This document shows positions 13,001-27,100 of a stretch of DNA of 64,000 bases, in pieces; the stretch's first letter is position 1; the number at the start of each line of letters is the position of its first letter. The translations under genes were made by a program, and so were the position numbers. This DNA comes from Scortum barcoo. Lineage: Eukaryota; Chordata; Actinopteri; Centrarchiformes; Terapontidae. The stretch spans positions 14,467,752 through 14,531,751 of the forward strand of contig CM041548.1 of the NCBI GenBank assembly GCA_023238725.1, written 5' to 3'. Below the pieces are notes generated by a model. It was not told the DNA's origin, made no database searches, and was given only the letters and a program-made list of their open reading frames with translations.

Positions 13001-16000
13001 CTGATCTGTCAGCCACCGGAGCAACTCTGGGGTTAAGTCCCTGCTCCAACCTCTGCCCTTGTATTATACCCCACATGTGTGTCTCTCTTCACAATCTAGA
13101 TAACATTACTTCCACCGTTTGTGTGTGAGTTGAAATACTTACATGAGTATGATCGTGTTAGTCTCTTGGCTTTCGCTTGTCTGATTTCTCTGCACCACCT
13201 GTTGGTATCTTGGTAGGAGTACAGCTTGAGAAACACCACTGTGTAGATTCCTAGGGACAGCACACCACCCACTGACAGACAGACAGATAGACATGACCAT
13301 AAATATTAAATTATTATATTTAAATACTTAAAATCAGTGACATCAGTGAGGAATTTAATATTATTTCTGGAGAAGCAGACTCATTTTGTGGGTGTTTGAT
13401 ACACCGAAATACACACATGCATTCATTCTTATTCAAAATGTCTTCTAAATATAATACATAAACGTATATATTTTTTATTTACCTGGGGTCATGGAAGTCA
13501 CAGTGAGCACAGTGGCTGAAGGAAAGATCAACATTGATATCAGGTTAAGAAAGTGAAGAATCAGTCCTGTCGTTTCAGAAATGGTTCCCTGGGAACGATG
13601 AAAGACAAAGAGAGAAGAGTCTTGTCACTGTTAAACATTTGATCTGCAGCTATAAATATGTTTTTACTGTTTTTAACTCCTACTAGAGTAATACAGTTTT
13701 GTTACTTTACAACAAAAGATACTGTATAATGTGCTTTTCACAAATAAAATGTACAAATGTTTTAGATTATATGTAATCTAATCTAGAACCAGGAGTGGTG
13801 TTCTTATCATTTACTGTGTGTGTGTAAAGCACTGGTTTCATGCAGACATCCTTGATAGGAGATCTCTGAATGATAAATGAAAAACAAACCTACACTCTCT
13901 TTACACTTCAACAAAGTTTTAGTGTCAACCTCAGCCTTAACCCTCTTTGGGTCGCAAACAAAGGTGGAGTCAAAAGGTTTTATCAACTATTTATCAGCAA
14001 AGACTAAATCTAAGAATTACTGTAAGTGTTGTCAATAGTTGCCCAATAGTCACAAGATGAATCAAAATTAGTGTCAAATAGGAAAGTATATGCAACATCT
14101 TGTAAACTACTCACCACAGCCAGACGCCTTTCTGTGTATAAGGCTGCTAAGATGAACACATTAGACACTGAAACACAGAGCAGACAAACAGCAGAATCAT
14201 CAGTACAGCAAGACAGATGAGGATCATTGCAGGTTGACTTTATTTTATTAAGCAGTGTAAGACCATTTAACACAGACAGAGAGATAGTGGAACAGTTAAC
14301 TGGTGGTGAAAACTGATTTTGTTGAGCGCAGTTGTCTGTGGACGAGTTTCAGTTGCTCTGATAGTCCAGCGTTTTCTATAAATACTACGATTTATTCAGA
14401 TTGATTGTTCTAATGTTGCCCTGTAGGTCAGAGCCTCTCCCTGCTGAGAACAACTGTCTTTATTTCCCTTAGCACTGACATGTTTTATTGCAATGATAAG
14501 GCTGGTTGTTGTAAAGAGACAATGTCACAAGTCGACAGTCTTTCGGTTGTGCTAGAATATTGAATTAGTATATACAGATATATAATTTATAAAAAATGCA
14601 ATCTCTCGGCATCTGGCTCATTAAATCTGTATCAGATCAGATACAGATAAAGATCAGTAATTTGGAACATGGAGAGGCTATAAAACACATGTTTTATTAC
14701 AGTCAACAATAGCAATTCATGTTACCACAACAGAAACTAGTGCTCCCTGATTGAAGTGTGGGAAAAACAGGTGCAACACTTGTTTGCTTAGTTCAACTTG
14801 AACACCAACCCTAAGGTTACAGGAGGACAAATGGCTGTAGCTCATTCGCCATCTGGTGGTAAAATAAAGGCTCCATACCAATAATGAGGCAAGCTGCTGG
14901 CCAACTGTAGGGGTCCTTCAGGAAGAGAGACACTACTTGGATAGGGTCCACCAAGATACCGTATCTAGATGACAGAGGAGAGGAGAAGTTTTTGATCGCA
15001 CCAGATATGACTTGAAAAATGTTAAGTTACATAAATGTAAGTTTGCGCGTGTGGGTGCGCACTCACTTTATAATGTTCTCCAAGAAGAGGCGTGCATTAC
15101 TCAGCACCTGAAAGAGCGGAGACAAAACAGCCAACAGGGCATAATGAGCACAGTCAAAAAGAAAATGCTGAAAAATGCTCCAAAGTTTAAAGTTGTTTTG
15201 TATCCATTCACTGAATCTGGCCTTTGTTTACCAGCCAAACACATTTTTTTGCCCTCTGCTATAAATCTGGCTTATCATTTTCTTTTGCCCACAGCACTGC
15301 TCATGATTAGTCTGCAAATGTCAGTGTGTGTTATTTGTACGTGTTGAATGAGTTATTATCCAAAACAGGAACAGGAACAGGTTGGTTCCTTTTCAAAACA
15401 ACTGTCACTGCCCACAAAGCACACACAGACACACTCAAACACATCTGCCCAGTTTGAAAGCTGCTATTATGCAGGGCAACTCACAGAAGGAGCAACACAA
15501 GCTTTATATAGTTACACATTGAGTCACATTTGTTTGCACGAATACAAAGATCAGATCAGTTTCACCCTTCAATGCCCCAGTTGTGATTACTGTCACACCC
15601 TGCTTCTGCTCACTCAAAGAGCAAGAGCTTTTTATTATTATATTATGTATTAAAGTTAAAGGTCCAAGTCCAGCTTTATCTCGGCCATCAGTTATCTGAG
15701 ATTCTTTGAAATAAAACCAACCACCCGCTCAACAGAGAGAGCCCACACTGCATGTGTATGTATAGCATGTATACATTTGTTTTTACATTTTTATGGCATG
15801 TTTGGTACATGAGTTATAGAAACAGTTAAGATAATGAGGAGAGTGAGGCAATGACACTTGATAAGGTCGTGCTGTACTGATACTGCGGCATGTTGCACTG
15901 CTGCTCTCTCACTGGCCTGCCAAGACCCCGCAGCAATGTGGTTTTGATTCAACTATGTCGTTTGTCCAAGCCACTAACCTTTGCCTTAGTGACCTTAAGC

Positions 16001-19000
16001 ACGGACAAGAGAGGACCATCACATAGAACAAGACTATTGGGAGATCACTGCAAAGTCTGATTTTGTAATGCGTAAAAAATATAACTGTTAAAAGTCAAAT
16101 ACAGGGCAACACCCTGGACGCTGGCAGGAATTCAGTGTCTTGCTCAAAGACACTTTTTTTAACTGACCTCAGTTTTTCTGCAATCTCTTATCTTTCTTAA
16201 AGTCAGCAATATCCACTGCATTGCTCAAATGCAGGAATGTCACTTTGTTACTGACAATTACATTGTTTAATTTGTCCCAAGATATAAACACATGTTCATT
16301 TTTCATATTTGTTAAATAGGCTTGTGTTACTTTTGCATGTAGATATTTGTCATTTGTAATGTGAGAGTGTTATAAACTGGGCAGTAAATGTGACTTGGGT
16401 ACTTCAGTAGACAGAAAATTAAAACTCAATGAATCGTTTAAAAAAATGAATGCCTCTCTCTTTGATTTGTTGAGTGACATATTCTTATCTTCTAGATGAA
16501 ATTCAGACTGGAATATTTATACTCTGAGCTGAATAGATTTCCTTTTCCAAGTTCCTTCATAATCATTTACAGTTTCATCAGTGATAAAACACTTCGGTAA
16601 AGATGTTAAGATATTTTTAATTTCTAACAACAAATGTCCAGATTTTTTCAAATCATGTCCCAGTAATACAACATTTACATGGCTGCACATCAGAGGGAAC
16701 AATGGCATGAACCAGCTGAAGCATCAGTTGTTTGCACGTCCTGGGAGGCTTTTTGCTTGTCAAGTATCAACATTGTGTCTATCTTCAATGTCTGACTACA
16801 TCTCCTTCTATAATTCAGGCCCTCTGAACAGAGACAGCATCTTTAAACACTAATGTTTTTGTTGGTTCACCAGCACAGATGTAATAGCACCAATCTAAAT
16901 CTGCTCAACACTGTGTGTGTGACTTGTTAGTGAGAGTGGAGGCCAAGGACATCCTGAAACACATTCACAGTGCAAATCTGATTTATTGCTTAGATCAGAA
17001 TTTGGGTTTTTTTGGATGTTCACATTATTTTTTAAATGCGGAAGTAAACATGGAGGTCACTGTGTTTATGGTTTCATTTATAAATTGATTGCAGTGGAAG
17101 CCAGCGAATTTGTGAGCAGATAACGATGATGTTGAGAAAGAGAGATGCAAGTTCTTTTGTAGAGCAATGACTGCTACTTCTGCACGGAGGTATATGTGTG
17201 TGTGTTTGTATGCAGAGTCGGAGGTAGGAGTGGTATGATTGTGACACGAATTGCTTCACAGAAATAGATTTCATAAAAAATTTCAGGTTGTCAACGGTTA
17301 TTTTTAACTACATCTGTCAGCCCCTGTTGAATATGATTTGTGCAGTTCACACTATTATGAATACACCCAATCTGAGCCTTGGCTGCAGTCTGAACATAAC
17401 CTTTGTGTGAAGTTTATGGATCACTGCAGTAAAACAGTCACATGTCTCATGGGAGTCATTGTACGATGATAATGTAGCAAACAGCATGCCATTTCATGCT
17501 TTCACAAATACCCAAATTAAGTGAAAGTCACTTCAGGGATTCCCCAGATGGAGACACGCAGTGAAACAAAAGCTTTACACTTTATTCATCCTCCAAACAA
17601 CTGGAGAGAGTCTCTTTCAACAACAAGTGTTTAAGATTACTTACAAACATATACACAAACTCCACAAGTGTTTTAAGAGAATCAAAAGATGACGTTGTTC
17701 TGAAGGCAACTTATGGATGTTTTAAATATTTAGCCAACAATTCACATTTTAAGATCGTACACGAATTCAATTAGTAATATATGCAAACACTTGACTTGCA
17801 AGTTAAGTATAAAACACATATAATCTCTGATCTCAAGAAATATGTGCTCCTGCAGCTTAACATTTCAGGAATTTAGTCGACTGTCCTGGTTATCGAAGAC
17901 AAATTACACAACTAAGCTTCTAAATGCACACACACACACAGACGACTCTGTGGTTCCACTTCACACTCTTAAAGCCTAATCCTGAAGGCTTCCTAAAACA
18001 GTCTGAACCGAGCACTGTCAACTGTCCCTGGTGACCACAAAGTAGAGGACATGGTCGTCACGGCAATACAAACTTTCAAAGATGGGATTAATCCTGTCAC
18101 AGAAGTGCAAAATTAGGCTTGATTTGGGGGGAAAAAAATTACACACACTCAAATCCTACGCGGACACATATACTGTACACATACACAGGGACAAATAATT
18201 ATTGTCTAAGTATATGTATGTCCACATGTGCAAAGCATGAATGTGTGTGCACATACACAGAAACCTGCACTTAAACATTCTATTTATAATCTGTCCATTT
18301 CAGTTTCATTAGGATTATGGCTAACTGGATATTTGTATCCTCCATGCCTATCAAAATACTAACAGTGAGCGGATGTTCAGAGACACAGCAGGGTGCCTTT
18401 AGAGACACACATACACAAGGAGGATAGATCTCTTGTGTCCTGTAGTGATCTCAGCACAGCCAGCGGGGACATTTTTAACTGTGACATCTCTGTGATCAGC
18501 ACTGTAGCTTCTTCCTCTGCAACTGACACACACACACACAACTTACTTTTTAAAATATATGATCTATATTTCACCCTATTTTCACCCTATCCCTTGATAA
18601 GAGTTTGCAAAGCCACAGCTAAAACTCAATCATCATGTCACCTAAAGTACATCCTGAAACTGGCTTATTACCACTGAATTTTCAACACAGTCTTGAGCAG
18701 TAGCTGCACGTGTACAGTCTGTATACACTCTGTAGCATGGCCTCTTCTAACAAGAGCTCTAGTTAGTTTATTCTCTTGCGGTATGTTTTTTTTTTCCTCA
18801 AGCAGCTTCTGATGCTGCTTTTCAAGTGATCCCTTTCAGATCGTACTTGCGAGATTAAGATTTGTAAGCACAGAGTGTCATGCATACACAGGCCTTTTTC
18901 AGGATTATTAATAAAAACGTCCCTTCTGGAGGATTAACCTTTTATATTTGTGTTTTATTTTAGAATTTCAGAACTTCATCAAGCTGGCTTAAAAGATACT

Positions 19001-22000
19001 GTAAGAAAACATCCATCTGCCTTATAAGTGCTGTTGTAATATATTAAAATGTGTGGCTATTTAAACCAAGGATTTCAAATAAAACCAGATAATAAGGGAT
19101 TTGTGTCATATCATGAAAGACTCTTAAAACACAGCACTTTTTATATTTGTACAGGTTCATAGATGCTTTAATGCTTTGCACCCTATAATCATCTTATTCC
19201 TGCATGTATCCATTCATCTTTTTTATTGGCATGTGTTTAAAGTATGATCACTGTCTGACACCTCAGTCCTAAATATGTTCAATGCAGGTGAACCAGAGCA
19301 CCCCGAACACCCCGGAGGACAGCTAACAAAACTTCCTCTTCTGATGAGGGTGAAAGTTCAACGTATAGTTATAAACATGAGAAGTGCAGGAAGTGGCAAA
19401 CTAGGCTATGAACAAGTCACTCAATATGTGGTGAATCTACTTGTGCAAAAAGAGATAACACAAAAAGGAACTTATCAGACTTCTCACAGACAAACTCACC
19501 CAGACAGTTTTTACAAAAAAAAGCTGTGACAGGTGACAGGATGTGTATTGTATACAGTGTGAGCGGCACTTCTACTTCAGTTGTTAGACCAACTCCCAAA
19601 GCGCCCATGCAGCAGTTAAAATGTGCTCTAGTAGTTAACAGTTTTTATATTCTGTATATGTGTTTGAGAGAGTGACAAAGAAAGGGAGGGGCAACTGGTT
19701 GAGAGTAATCAGTCTTTACTCACAAACAGCAATTTAAGGCAATGTCAAATCCTTGAGTTCCTGCTTTGTTTCCATTCAGTATCTTAAGTCATTTCTGTGC
19801 TCAAAAACATCTGAATGTCAAGAGGGGGGGGAAGTCATCTTTAGCTATGTCAGGGTCAAAAGTGCTGAATTTTAAAGGTCACAGTACATTTTCTGTTATA
19901 AGCGGACAATGTAGTTTTACTCACCAGCATGACAACACACCAGTTGAGGATTCCTCTGTAGTTGCTGTAGCCGCTGGCCGAGCTCAAGAGAGACTCCTGG
20001 AGGACGTGACAGCTGCAGGGAAAGAGTTTTACTAATGATATTTAAGGCAGATAAAGCTCTTTACATTCCTTCACGCCTGTTTTTATCTGCAGTGGCTCAG
20101 GAGTAAAATTACTAAAATACATCCCATCCTGTTCAGGAAACATTCAACTGCATCCTGAAATGAAACGTGACTGCTGGTGTGTCACAATGAAGAGACCAAG
20201 GGATTCACTTTCACTTTGAATTTTGATGATTTGTATTTGGTTTGAAGGAGGCTGATGATTCAAAGAGACAGCACATGATGACTCATGTATAGTGGGGGTG
20301 TACTGAGCAACAAGGTAAAAGAAAAAAAAACACACAAGAATTTCACAAATTATACGTTACTCATTTGAAATGAAAGTGTTGGGGACCTAATACGCAGCAT
20401 GTTATCAACTATGTTTTTTTTTTTTTGCTTTGTTTGGAGCATTTACTTTTCTACATTCTCTTTCCTGTAAAAAGCTTGATAGTAGTCAAGAAACCTTAAG
20501 TTGGTATATAAATAATTTCTAGTCATACAGGATGTTAAAGACATGACTAATAATATCTGTCTAATGTTTGGTCCTACAACTGCACCAGGCAATGAAAGAG
20601 TTGTGAAAAATTAAGTTAAAGATATTGACCCCATTGTCCAAGAGCAATGGGTGAACTGAGGCCATTAATCAGGCAAGAACGAGACTTTTTACACAACTTT
20701 AGGTAGCACGACAAGGCAGAGATGAAAGAGAAAGTTGATCACTTGAGAAGGCGTAAAATACGAGGGGATGGAGGAGAAATCAATGAGCAAGGAAAGAAAC
20801 AGAATAGAAAAATAAAGCAGGGAGAAATAAAGTATTACAGAGAAAACAGTGGACACAGAAGAAAAAGAGGTGAAATGAATGAAGGCAGGAAGCGTTTAAA
20901 GACATGAAATAGTAATGGGTTTCCTAAATGAGTCCAAGGCCACGACATGGCAAGACCAGACCAGACCAGGAGAAGAACGTGCAGACAGAAACGTAGTTTG
21001 CGAACACAGCGTTGCAAAACTGCATGCCAAAGTTGTTGAAATACAGGAAAGTGACACTATACTAGTTGGCACAAGTCCAATAAAAAAGCATTACAGTCCG
21101 TTTATTTCAGCATGTTGCAGTGTCACTTGACCTTAAGATACGAATCTCTACATCTTTAAGTCTTGGCTGCTTGCTACAACATTTTCAAAAGGTGAAGACA
21201 TATGTGGGACCATAAAATCTGGGATTATATTTAGAGTAAAGGTTCCTGACATGCCCTGTATCCAGACTTACATCTAGCCCTGCTCTCTTTCACAATGTAA
21301 AAGCATCATGTGAAGAATGGCTGCCGAAGTGATGCCTTCCTTTTCTGTGCATGTAAAAAAATATATATGCTTGTGGTTTACATCTTTTATTTACTCATTT
21401 GGGATCCTAGCATTTTCTTTTTGTACTTATACTTTTTCTTATTATTTTTTTTTTCCCAGTTGTAGGAGCTGCATGTGTACAGATACGAAATAAATAGTGT
21501 ACACCATCATGAGACATTAACATAACATTGTATTTACCAATCTATCATACATTGGCTTAGTTTCTAAATAGGTTTACAGTACTAATCTGAGAGAAATCAC
21601 CATTCTTACCCAAAATCTTAAATTCATAATCTCTAAAGTTATGGCAGTGTGTTGTTTTATTTGTTTCTTGGATCAGATCAATATTACTGACATATAGGAA
21701 AGGAAAGTTTCAGACATGGGAAGGAGGGTTTAAAGTTTTCAAAGCATCTTGAACTAAACCTGTAGAGCGCTACAATATACTGGAACAGTCACAGGCTGTT
21801 AAAATGGCACTTAGTTATGAGTTACTTATCTAAGGTTTAATGTAAAATAAATAACCTCTCGTATTATAAATAAAAACAACGTGACTCGCTCGTGACATTT
21901 CAGTTGCCGTTAGTTCTGGAACGTGGCGTCAGAACGTTCACAGTCAACGTCTTTTTGAAATGTTGAAATTAACGGTTACCTGAGTCTCTCGTTAATGTCT

Positions 22001-22269
22001 TCCACCGCGCTCCTCTGTTTCCTCAGAGTGTTTGAAAGCTGAGCCGACATCCCCATCTCTCGGTCCGCCGCCGCCTTCCCGTTGTTGCCCGCATGCCTGG
22101 CCGCCTCGCTCGCCTTGGCTTTAGCGGGATACAGCGGGGGCTTCTCCCGGGGTTCCTGCCACTTGCTCCCGTTGGCTTGTTTGACGCCAGCCGCTCCGGC
22201 TCCGCCGCCGGCGATGGTCGTCCTCCTCCGGCGGCTCACGGGCCCTCTCATCTCGGCTTTGTCGCTCAT
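10016..22269 (-). CDS. dgat1: Diacylglycerol O-acyltransferase 1, complete, 17 exons
   Basis: Coding exons in transcript order are 22269-21980, 20012-19925, 15107-15067, 14964-14879, 14167-14115, 13588-13483, 13271-13143, 12548-12474, 12392-12289, 12166-12128, 11971-11930, 11692-11648, 11352-11240, 11089-11024, 10810-10723, 10323-10261 and 10162-10016. They total 1575 nt and 524 residues, all GT-AG and in frame. DGAT1 is an ER multi-pass membrane-bound O-acyltransferase that joins acyl-CoA to diacylglycerol, the last step of triacylglycerol synthesis. Visible hallmarks are the N-terminal segment SGYSNYRGILNWCVVML, the acyl-acceptor motif FYKDWWN at 399-405, the block HFYKPMLRRG, and the catalytic histidine in SAFFHE (H454, equivalent to human H415). 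Exon 1 encodes a basic, Ala/Gly-rich cytosolic tail of about 97 residues, longer than I recall in human DGAT1. Teleosts carry dgat1a and dgat1b; I cannot tell which this is. Confidence 0.97.
11381..11433. repeat. (GGAGA)n pentanucleotide microsatellite in dgat1 intron 12
   Basis: About ten purine copies of GGAGA lie 29 bp inside the intron preceding dgat1 exon 13. In the transcript this becomes a pure pyrimidine run a short way upstream of the exon 13 acceptor, so its length could affect acceptor strength. Confidence 0.8.
14847..14859 (-). promoter_or_regulatory. CTCF core motif in dgat1 intron 4
   Basis: On the minus strand the sequence CCACCAGATGGCG fits the CTCF core CCASYAGRKGGCR at every position. 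It lies just outside dgat1 exon 4, about 20 bp into the following intron. Occupancy is unknown. Confidence 0.4.
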
Positions 22270-22400
22270 TTCAGGCGTCCTCGGTCACGCAGTGTTTACC
22301 CGCCTGGCATTGCCGGCTCTATCTGTTTCCACCCGCGGCTTTAACGCCAGGAGACGGACGACTAGAGGCGGGATGTCCACGTCCCGAGTCGTGTCAGTGT
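22000..22400. promoter_or_regulatory. GC-rich island over dgat1 exon 1 and promoter
   Basis: This stretch is visibly GC- and CpG-rich (many CGCC, CGCT and CCGG words) within an AT-rich window, and it covers the first coding exon of dgat1 and its immediate upstream DNA. That is the usual signature of a constitutive vertebrate promoter. Open frames on the plus strand here are antisense shadows of exon 1. Confidence 0.6.
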
Positions 22401-24156
22401 TGGCGCTGATGAGGTGTCATCGCCACAACAAGGTGCAATTGGCAGTGGGGGTTGCCAGGTCTGTGTCTTCAGCTGATATCCCCCTATTGAGCAGGAGTCA
22501 TAACACACTTCCGGATTAGCTACTGCACAAAAGTTTATATTTACCTACCTTTTCTCAGTTTAACTGGCTGATCCTATGCTAAAATATGAAGGATTTGCAA
22601 TAAGAAAGATATAAACACAAGTGTATTGACCTTCAACAACTACAAATCCCATAATCCTTTGGCAGTCTAAAATGAGGGAAACACACCTGAGCTCTTGTGT
22701 GTGTATGTACCAGAGTCTGTGGTATGTACCTATAGTTTATCTTTCTAATACTATTATTTTAGTTTTATTATTCATTAATTTATCAACCAACTGATTACTT
22801 TAAATATGCAGTTTGTTTAAAGAGAATTTAGTGAACTTCTGGTAACCTGCCCTGAGTTTAGCCTCTCAGACATCATTACTCCCAGCACAAGCTCTACCAA
22901 TCAATGAATTACCAGCTGATTATTTTGCTATTTTGCTTAGATTACAGAAGGGGTACAGTGTGAAGTATGCCATAACCACTGTCCATGCCAAACCCACCTA
23001 TTAGACATACATACTTTGAATAAATACTTTTGCAATATGCATATCCTCTAGAATTACTCCCACCCTTGTCTTGGGGAAGAATTTCTGTCTTTATTTATTT
23101 AGTCTTTATTTAAATGTGAAATTTGGTTGTTAGGATCAGTGTCATAGCCAGAGTTTGCATTCGCCTCTGTCAGCAACTTGTTTGTATGCAACCTGAGAGG
23201 CAAAACACAGGGCTAATTTGCTTGTAGTTCCCTCTTATCTACTGTATGTCCCGAAATGACCCCGTACCAGACATTCAATAAACTAGTTTGCAGAAGTAAA
23301 CCAGTGGCATTCCCAGCATATATTCCTTACATCATCAAAATGGCTTTACTTACAGAGCTCCTATGTGAAACACATTTAATGCAAAACAATCATGACTTCA
23401 CAACACAGATCCCACTGCTGTTTGTATCCACAGGCAAACCAAAAATGGCAAAAACACAGTTAAATAAGCTAAACTAAAATATAATGGAACAAAGTTAATC
23501 AAAAATAATTTAATAAGGAATATTTCATAAATGTTAAAATTGCATATACATATGATTCCATATTTCAACTGGTATTGTGACTTTGTCTTCTACCACATTT
23601 CTGTGTTTTTTCCACACAAAGTAGCGCACACAATACATGCACTATACACTATACATACTTTAAAGTCCACAGACACTATTGTTCATATTATTGTTAAAGT
23701 CACATTGTTCATGATAATATTCTGATATATAGCTAATATATTGCGCTTTACCGCTACCAAGTGGAGGAGATAAAAGCATTCGCAGTAAGTAATTGTGTTA
23801 CTTAAAATATTTAAATCCAGTGAACGCTGTCATAACACAAAATAAAACAAACGTTGCCCACGGTTTTTTTTTATTCCAGAGATATAAAACTACAATCAAG
23901 TCTGCTTGAGGTGCGAGTCGACGGAAAGCCAATGGTATTAGCACAATATGTCACGAGTCCTTTCTGGCCAATTGCAGCGCAGCATGATGACTTCAGTTTA
24001 GGTTGACGCTCTCAGGGAAAGCTGTTGAACGGGACGTGAACCGACAGCCAAATATTTTCAGTGTTTTTACCTTATTAGAAATATTATTTGTTTTCGTTAA
24101 GTTGCGTATGGCACAACACGAAAGTCGTCAATCGATAGTCGGTGTTTTTTAAAGGG
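22270..24156. other. Divergent intergenic interval between dgat1 and tbc1d20
   Basis: The 1.9 kb between the two start codons must hold both promoters. The dgat1 side is GC-rich, while the tbc1d20 side (about 23900-24156) has CCAAT boxes near 23930 and 23967. The middle is AT-rich and shows no coding frame. At this distance a shared bidirectional core promoter is unlikely. Confidence 0.6.
22639..22657 (+). promoter_or_regulatory. ZNF143/THAP11-like site near the dgat1 promoter
   Basis: ACTACAAATCCCATAATCC matches the ZNF143/SBF consensus ACTACAATTCCCAGMATGC at 16 of 19 positions. It lies about 370 bp upstream of the dgat1 start codon. Such sites are typical of vertebrate housekeeping promoters. 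Confidence 0.4.
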
Positions 24157-27100
24157 ATGAAAAGGCTCAAGAGGAAGAAACAAAACGCAGGAGTTGGTGT
24201 GAATGGATCTGTCACAAGAGGTAAGTTAATAGAGAGCTAGGTAATGTTAATTAATGAATAATAAATAAAAAAAAGGCATAAATACGGTCGCACAGAGCTT
24301 GTTTTCCCATTAAAACAGTCTGTGTGTTAACTTTTATACATCTACTGGACGTGTAGCCTGCAGACAGACACCCGACCTGCCCAGTCTGTGGAGAAATGAC
24401 ATTTAACTTAATCATATTACTGCAGCCATCTGACACAAACTACAGGACAACAAACAAACCATGAGATATTTTTTCTTACTGGGCTTTAACAGCCGGCAGC
24501 CTTTTATTTATATTTTCTGTCCAAGTAAACTTCAGCTGCTTATCTCTCAGACGTGCCTGCGTGGCAGTCAGTCTGGACCAAAGCAGTGGAGGAGTGTATC
24601 TAAGTACACTTAATTAAGAACTCACTCAAGTATTAACAATTTATTCTACTTTATACTTTCTTCTTTCTTCTTTACATCACAGTGGCAAATTTTGTACGTT
24701 TTACTCCACTGCATTTGTCTCACAGATTTAGTTTCTAAAAAGCATGAATACATTGTTAAAAATGAAACCAGATTCTGTCTTGTGAAAAACATCTTGCTAA
24801 AAATGAAATCAGTGTCTTGTTGCGCTCCTTGTCATATTTCAGATGTTTGTGATTTGTTTCACAGAGAGACATTTTCCCCTGTAAACCTCTCAGATAGTTT
24901 CTCTTTAAATAACTGTTTGAGGTAAAGATGTAAATTTGACACCACAGGACTAAACTAGCTGTCTGTATAAAAAGTAGTTAAAACCCAGCTCCACCTCAAC
25001 CCATGACAGCAGTAAAATGCTGCTCACACATTGATACAACAAGATCAATAGTGTAGTCATGGGATATTTTTTGTTGTGCAATTTTAAATGCAGGAATTTT
25101 ACTATTTAATCCACCACTATAGAAAGGTTGCAGCCAGACAGAGTTAAATTGACATTTTTTTATTAAGCGTAACAAAAACAAATCAAACAAACAAGATAAA
25201 CCACCATCATTTAGGTCATCGCATGTTTCACCCTTTAATCCATTCAAACACACTACACTCAGTGGCTAATTTACACATGAACAATGTATGCAGTCAAACG
25301 AAATGACAATGTTGTTGAAAATCTGTAAATTCAATTATATATTTATTACAGAGGTTATAGTTAAAAGGGGGTTTGCACTGGACTACATTATATTGAGAGT
25401 TTTTTTCTTCCTTCCTGTTTATATACATGAGGTGAGAAACACCTCTCAGTATGATGCCGTTCATTACAACATCACTGACTATGACCTCGGTAGTAAAGTA
25501 TAATTTAAGTAACACCTCCAAAACAGTGTCACCAAAATCCCAACATTATAGGCTTCATAAAAGTAGAGCAGTTGTTTTGGTGATCTAACAAAGTGGCCAC
25601 TGAGTGTTTTGAATTTGATCCAAGCTCACTGCTGCACTTGCATAACTATTGTCATATTTGTGACTCAGTCGTGTGTCTGTCATTGATTCATTGGAATGGT
25701 GTTGTGTGCATGAGACACTAGATGGGTTTGTCCGAAGAATAATTAAGTTAGGAAACACCTCAAGTCTTTTGTGTCTGTGCAAAGATTTCAAAATAAAGTT
25801 CACAGCAAATTTCCATCCAATTTCAAAATTAAATGGTTAAGCAAATTTAATATGTGTTTAATAAAAACAGTCACACCTTTATACCTCTGTTTATAATCCA
25901 ATCATGGTCTCTCTCCTCTCTTGATGTCTTTCTTCACATTTATCTTTCCTCTCTCTTTCACCTTCATCCTGTTCTTATCCTGTTTCTTTTCTTCTCCCTG
26001 TTTGCTTCCCTTTCTCTGTTTATCATCACTTGATCACTGCTCTGTCTTTTTTTCATTCCTCAAATATGTCTTTCTCCCTTTGTCACACTTTCTCTCCATC
26101 CCCTTCTCTCTCTTTCTCATTGTCTCTTCTGCCTCTTTTACAGAGCCAGACTTTGGGAGGAAACAGAAGTTGGCAGAGATCCATCAGGCTTTGATCAGGT
26201 TAGTATAATAATCACCAGCCACTCTTTTCTTGTTAAGGATGCTTTTTCTGTCCTGAATGGCATCCGATAGGACATTTGAGTGAGTCGCATTCGATCAAAA
26301 CTTTTTCTGGAATTCCATTATGTTCATTTAAAGGATTTCTCATCCATTACTGCCTATGAAACCCTTAAACACTAATTTTTTCTGATACATAAAATTTAAC
26401 TATTGTGTTATATTGATAAAATACAACAGAGAATTCTCACCCCTCAATGGCTTTCCCAAAAAAATCTTAATATTACCGTATTCTATAAAATTTCTACAAA
26501 GTTTTGACAGTTTCCATTGTACAAAATGCTTCCATTAACACTGGATCAGTGGGCCGCAGGATGTGTTCCAAGAGGGAATGCCCCTCCCTCTCCTACTCAG
26601 TGCTTCACAATTAGAGAGTATGCATTTATCCACAGACAGTGACCTTCATCACTCCCTATTAAGCCAATTTCACACATGGAGATTACTCACATGTGCCCAG
26701 AGGAACAGTGTGATGAGGATCATGAAGACTTTAGTGTCAGGAGGCATGAGGGACTTGATGGGAAATGGCACAGGAAGACTTGTGCAGAGTGGAGTGGGAT
26801 AAACAATACTGCACTCAACACACTGAACTGTGTCCAATTCGGACTTTTGAATATGCAGGGATCCAGTGGACATTGAGACTCTGAGGAGAGCAGCAGCCAG
26901 TAAGGGAGGACTGCTCACTGATGAACTGAGGAGGAAAGTCTGGCCCAAACTCCTGAACATCAATGTGTATGATCTACCACATAAACCTGGTTAGTGCTTG
27001 ATTGATGCTAATATTTGCTGGTTTGGTGTATAATACATAATACTACATAATATACTAATACTAATAACAAAATGTCTCCTGTTGTAGGTCGAGATGTGAG

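Noticed and set aside
12990..13060. tRNA-like string with GGGGTTAAGTCCC resembling a B box
   Set aside because: No plausible anticodon arm or acceptor stem pairs with it. The wording resembles a short fish repeat also seen near 16110-16150.
14625..14648. Inverted repeat ATCTGTATC...GATACAGAT in a dgat1 intron
   Set aside because: Nine-base arms with a six-base gap are expected by chance several times in AT-rich DNA of this length.
22082..22519. 145-codon plus-strand frame over the GC-rich segment
   Set aside because: It is antisense to dgat1 exon 1 and arises from high GC content lowering stop frequency; no homology is recognisable.
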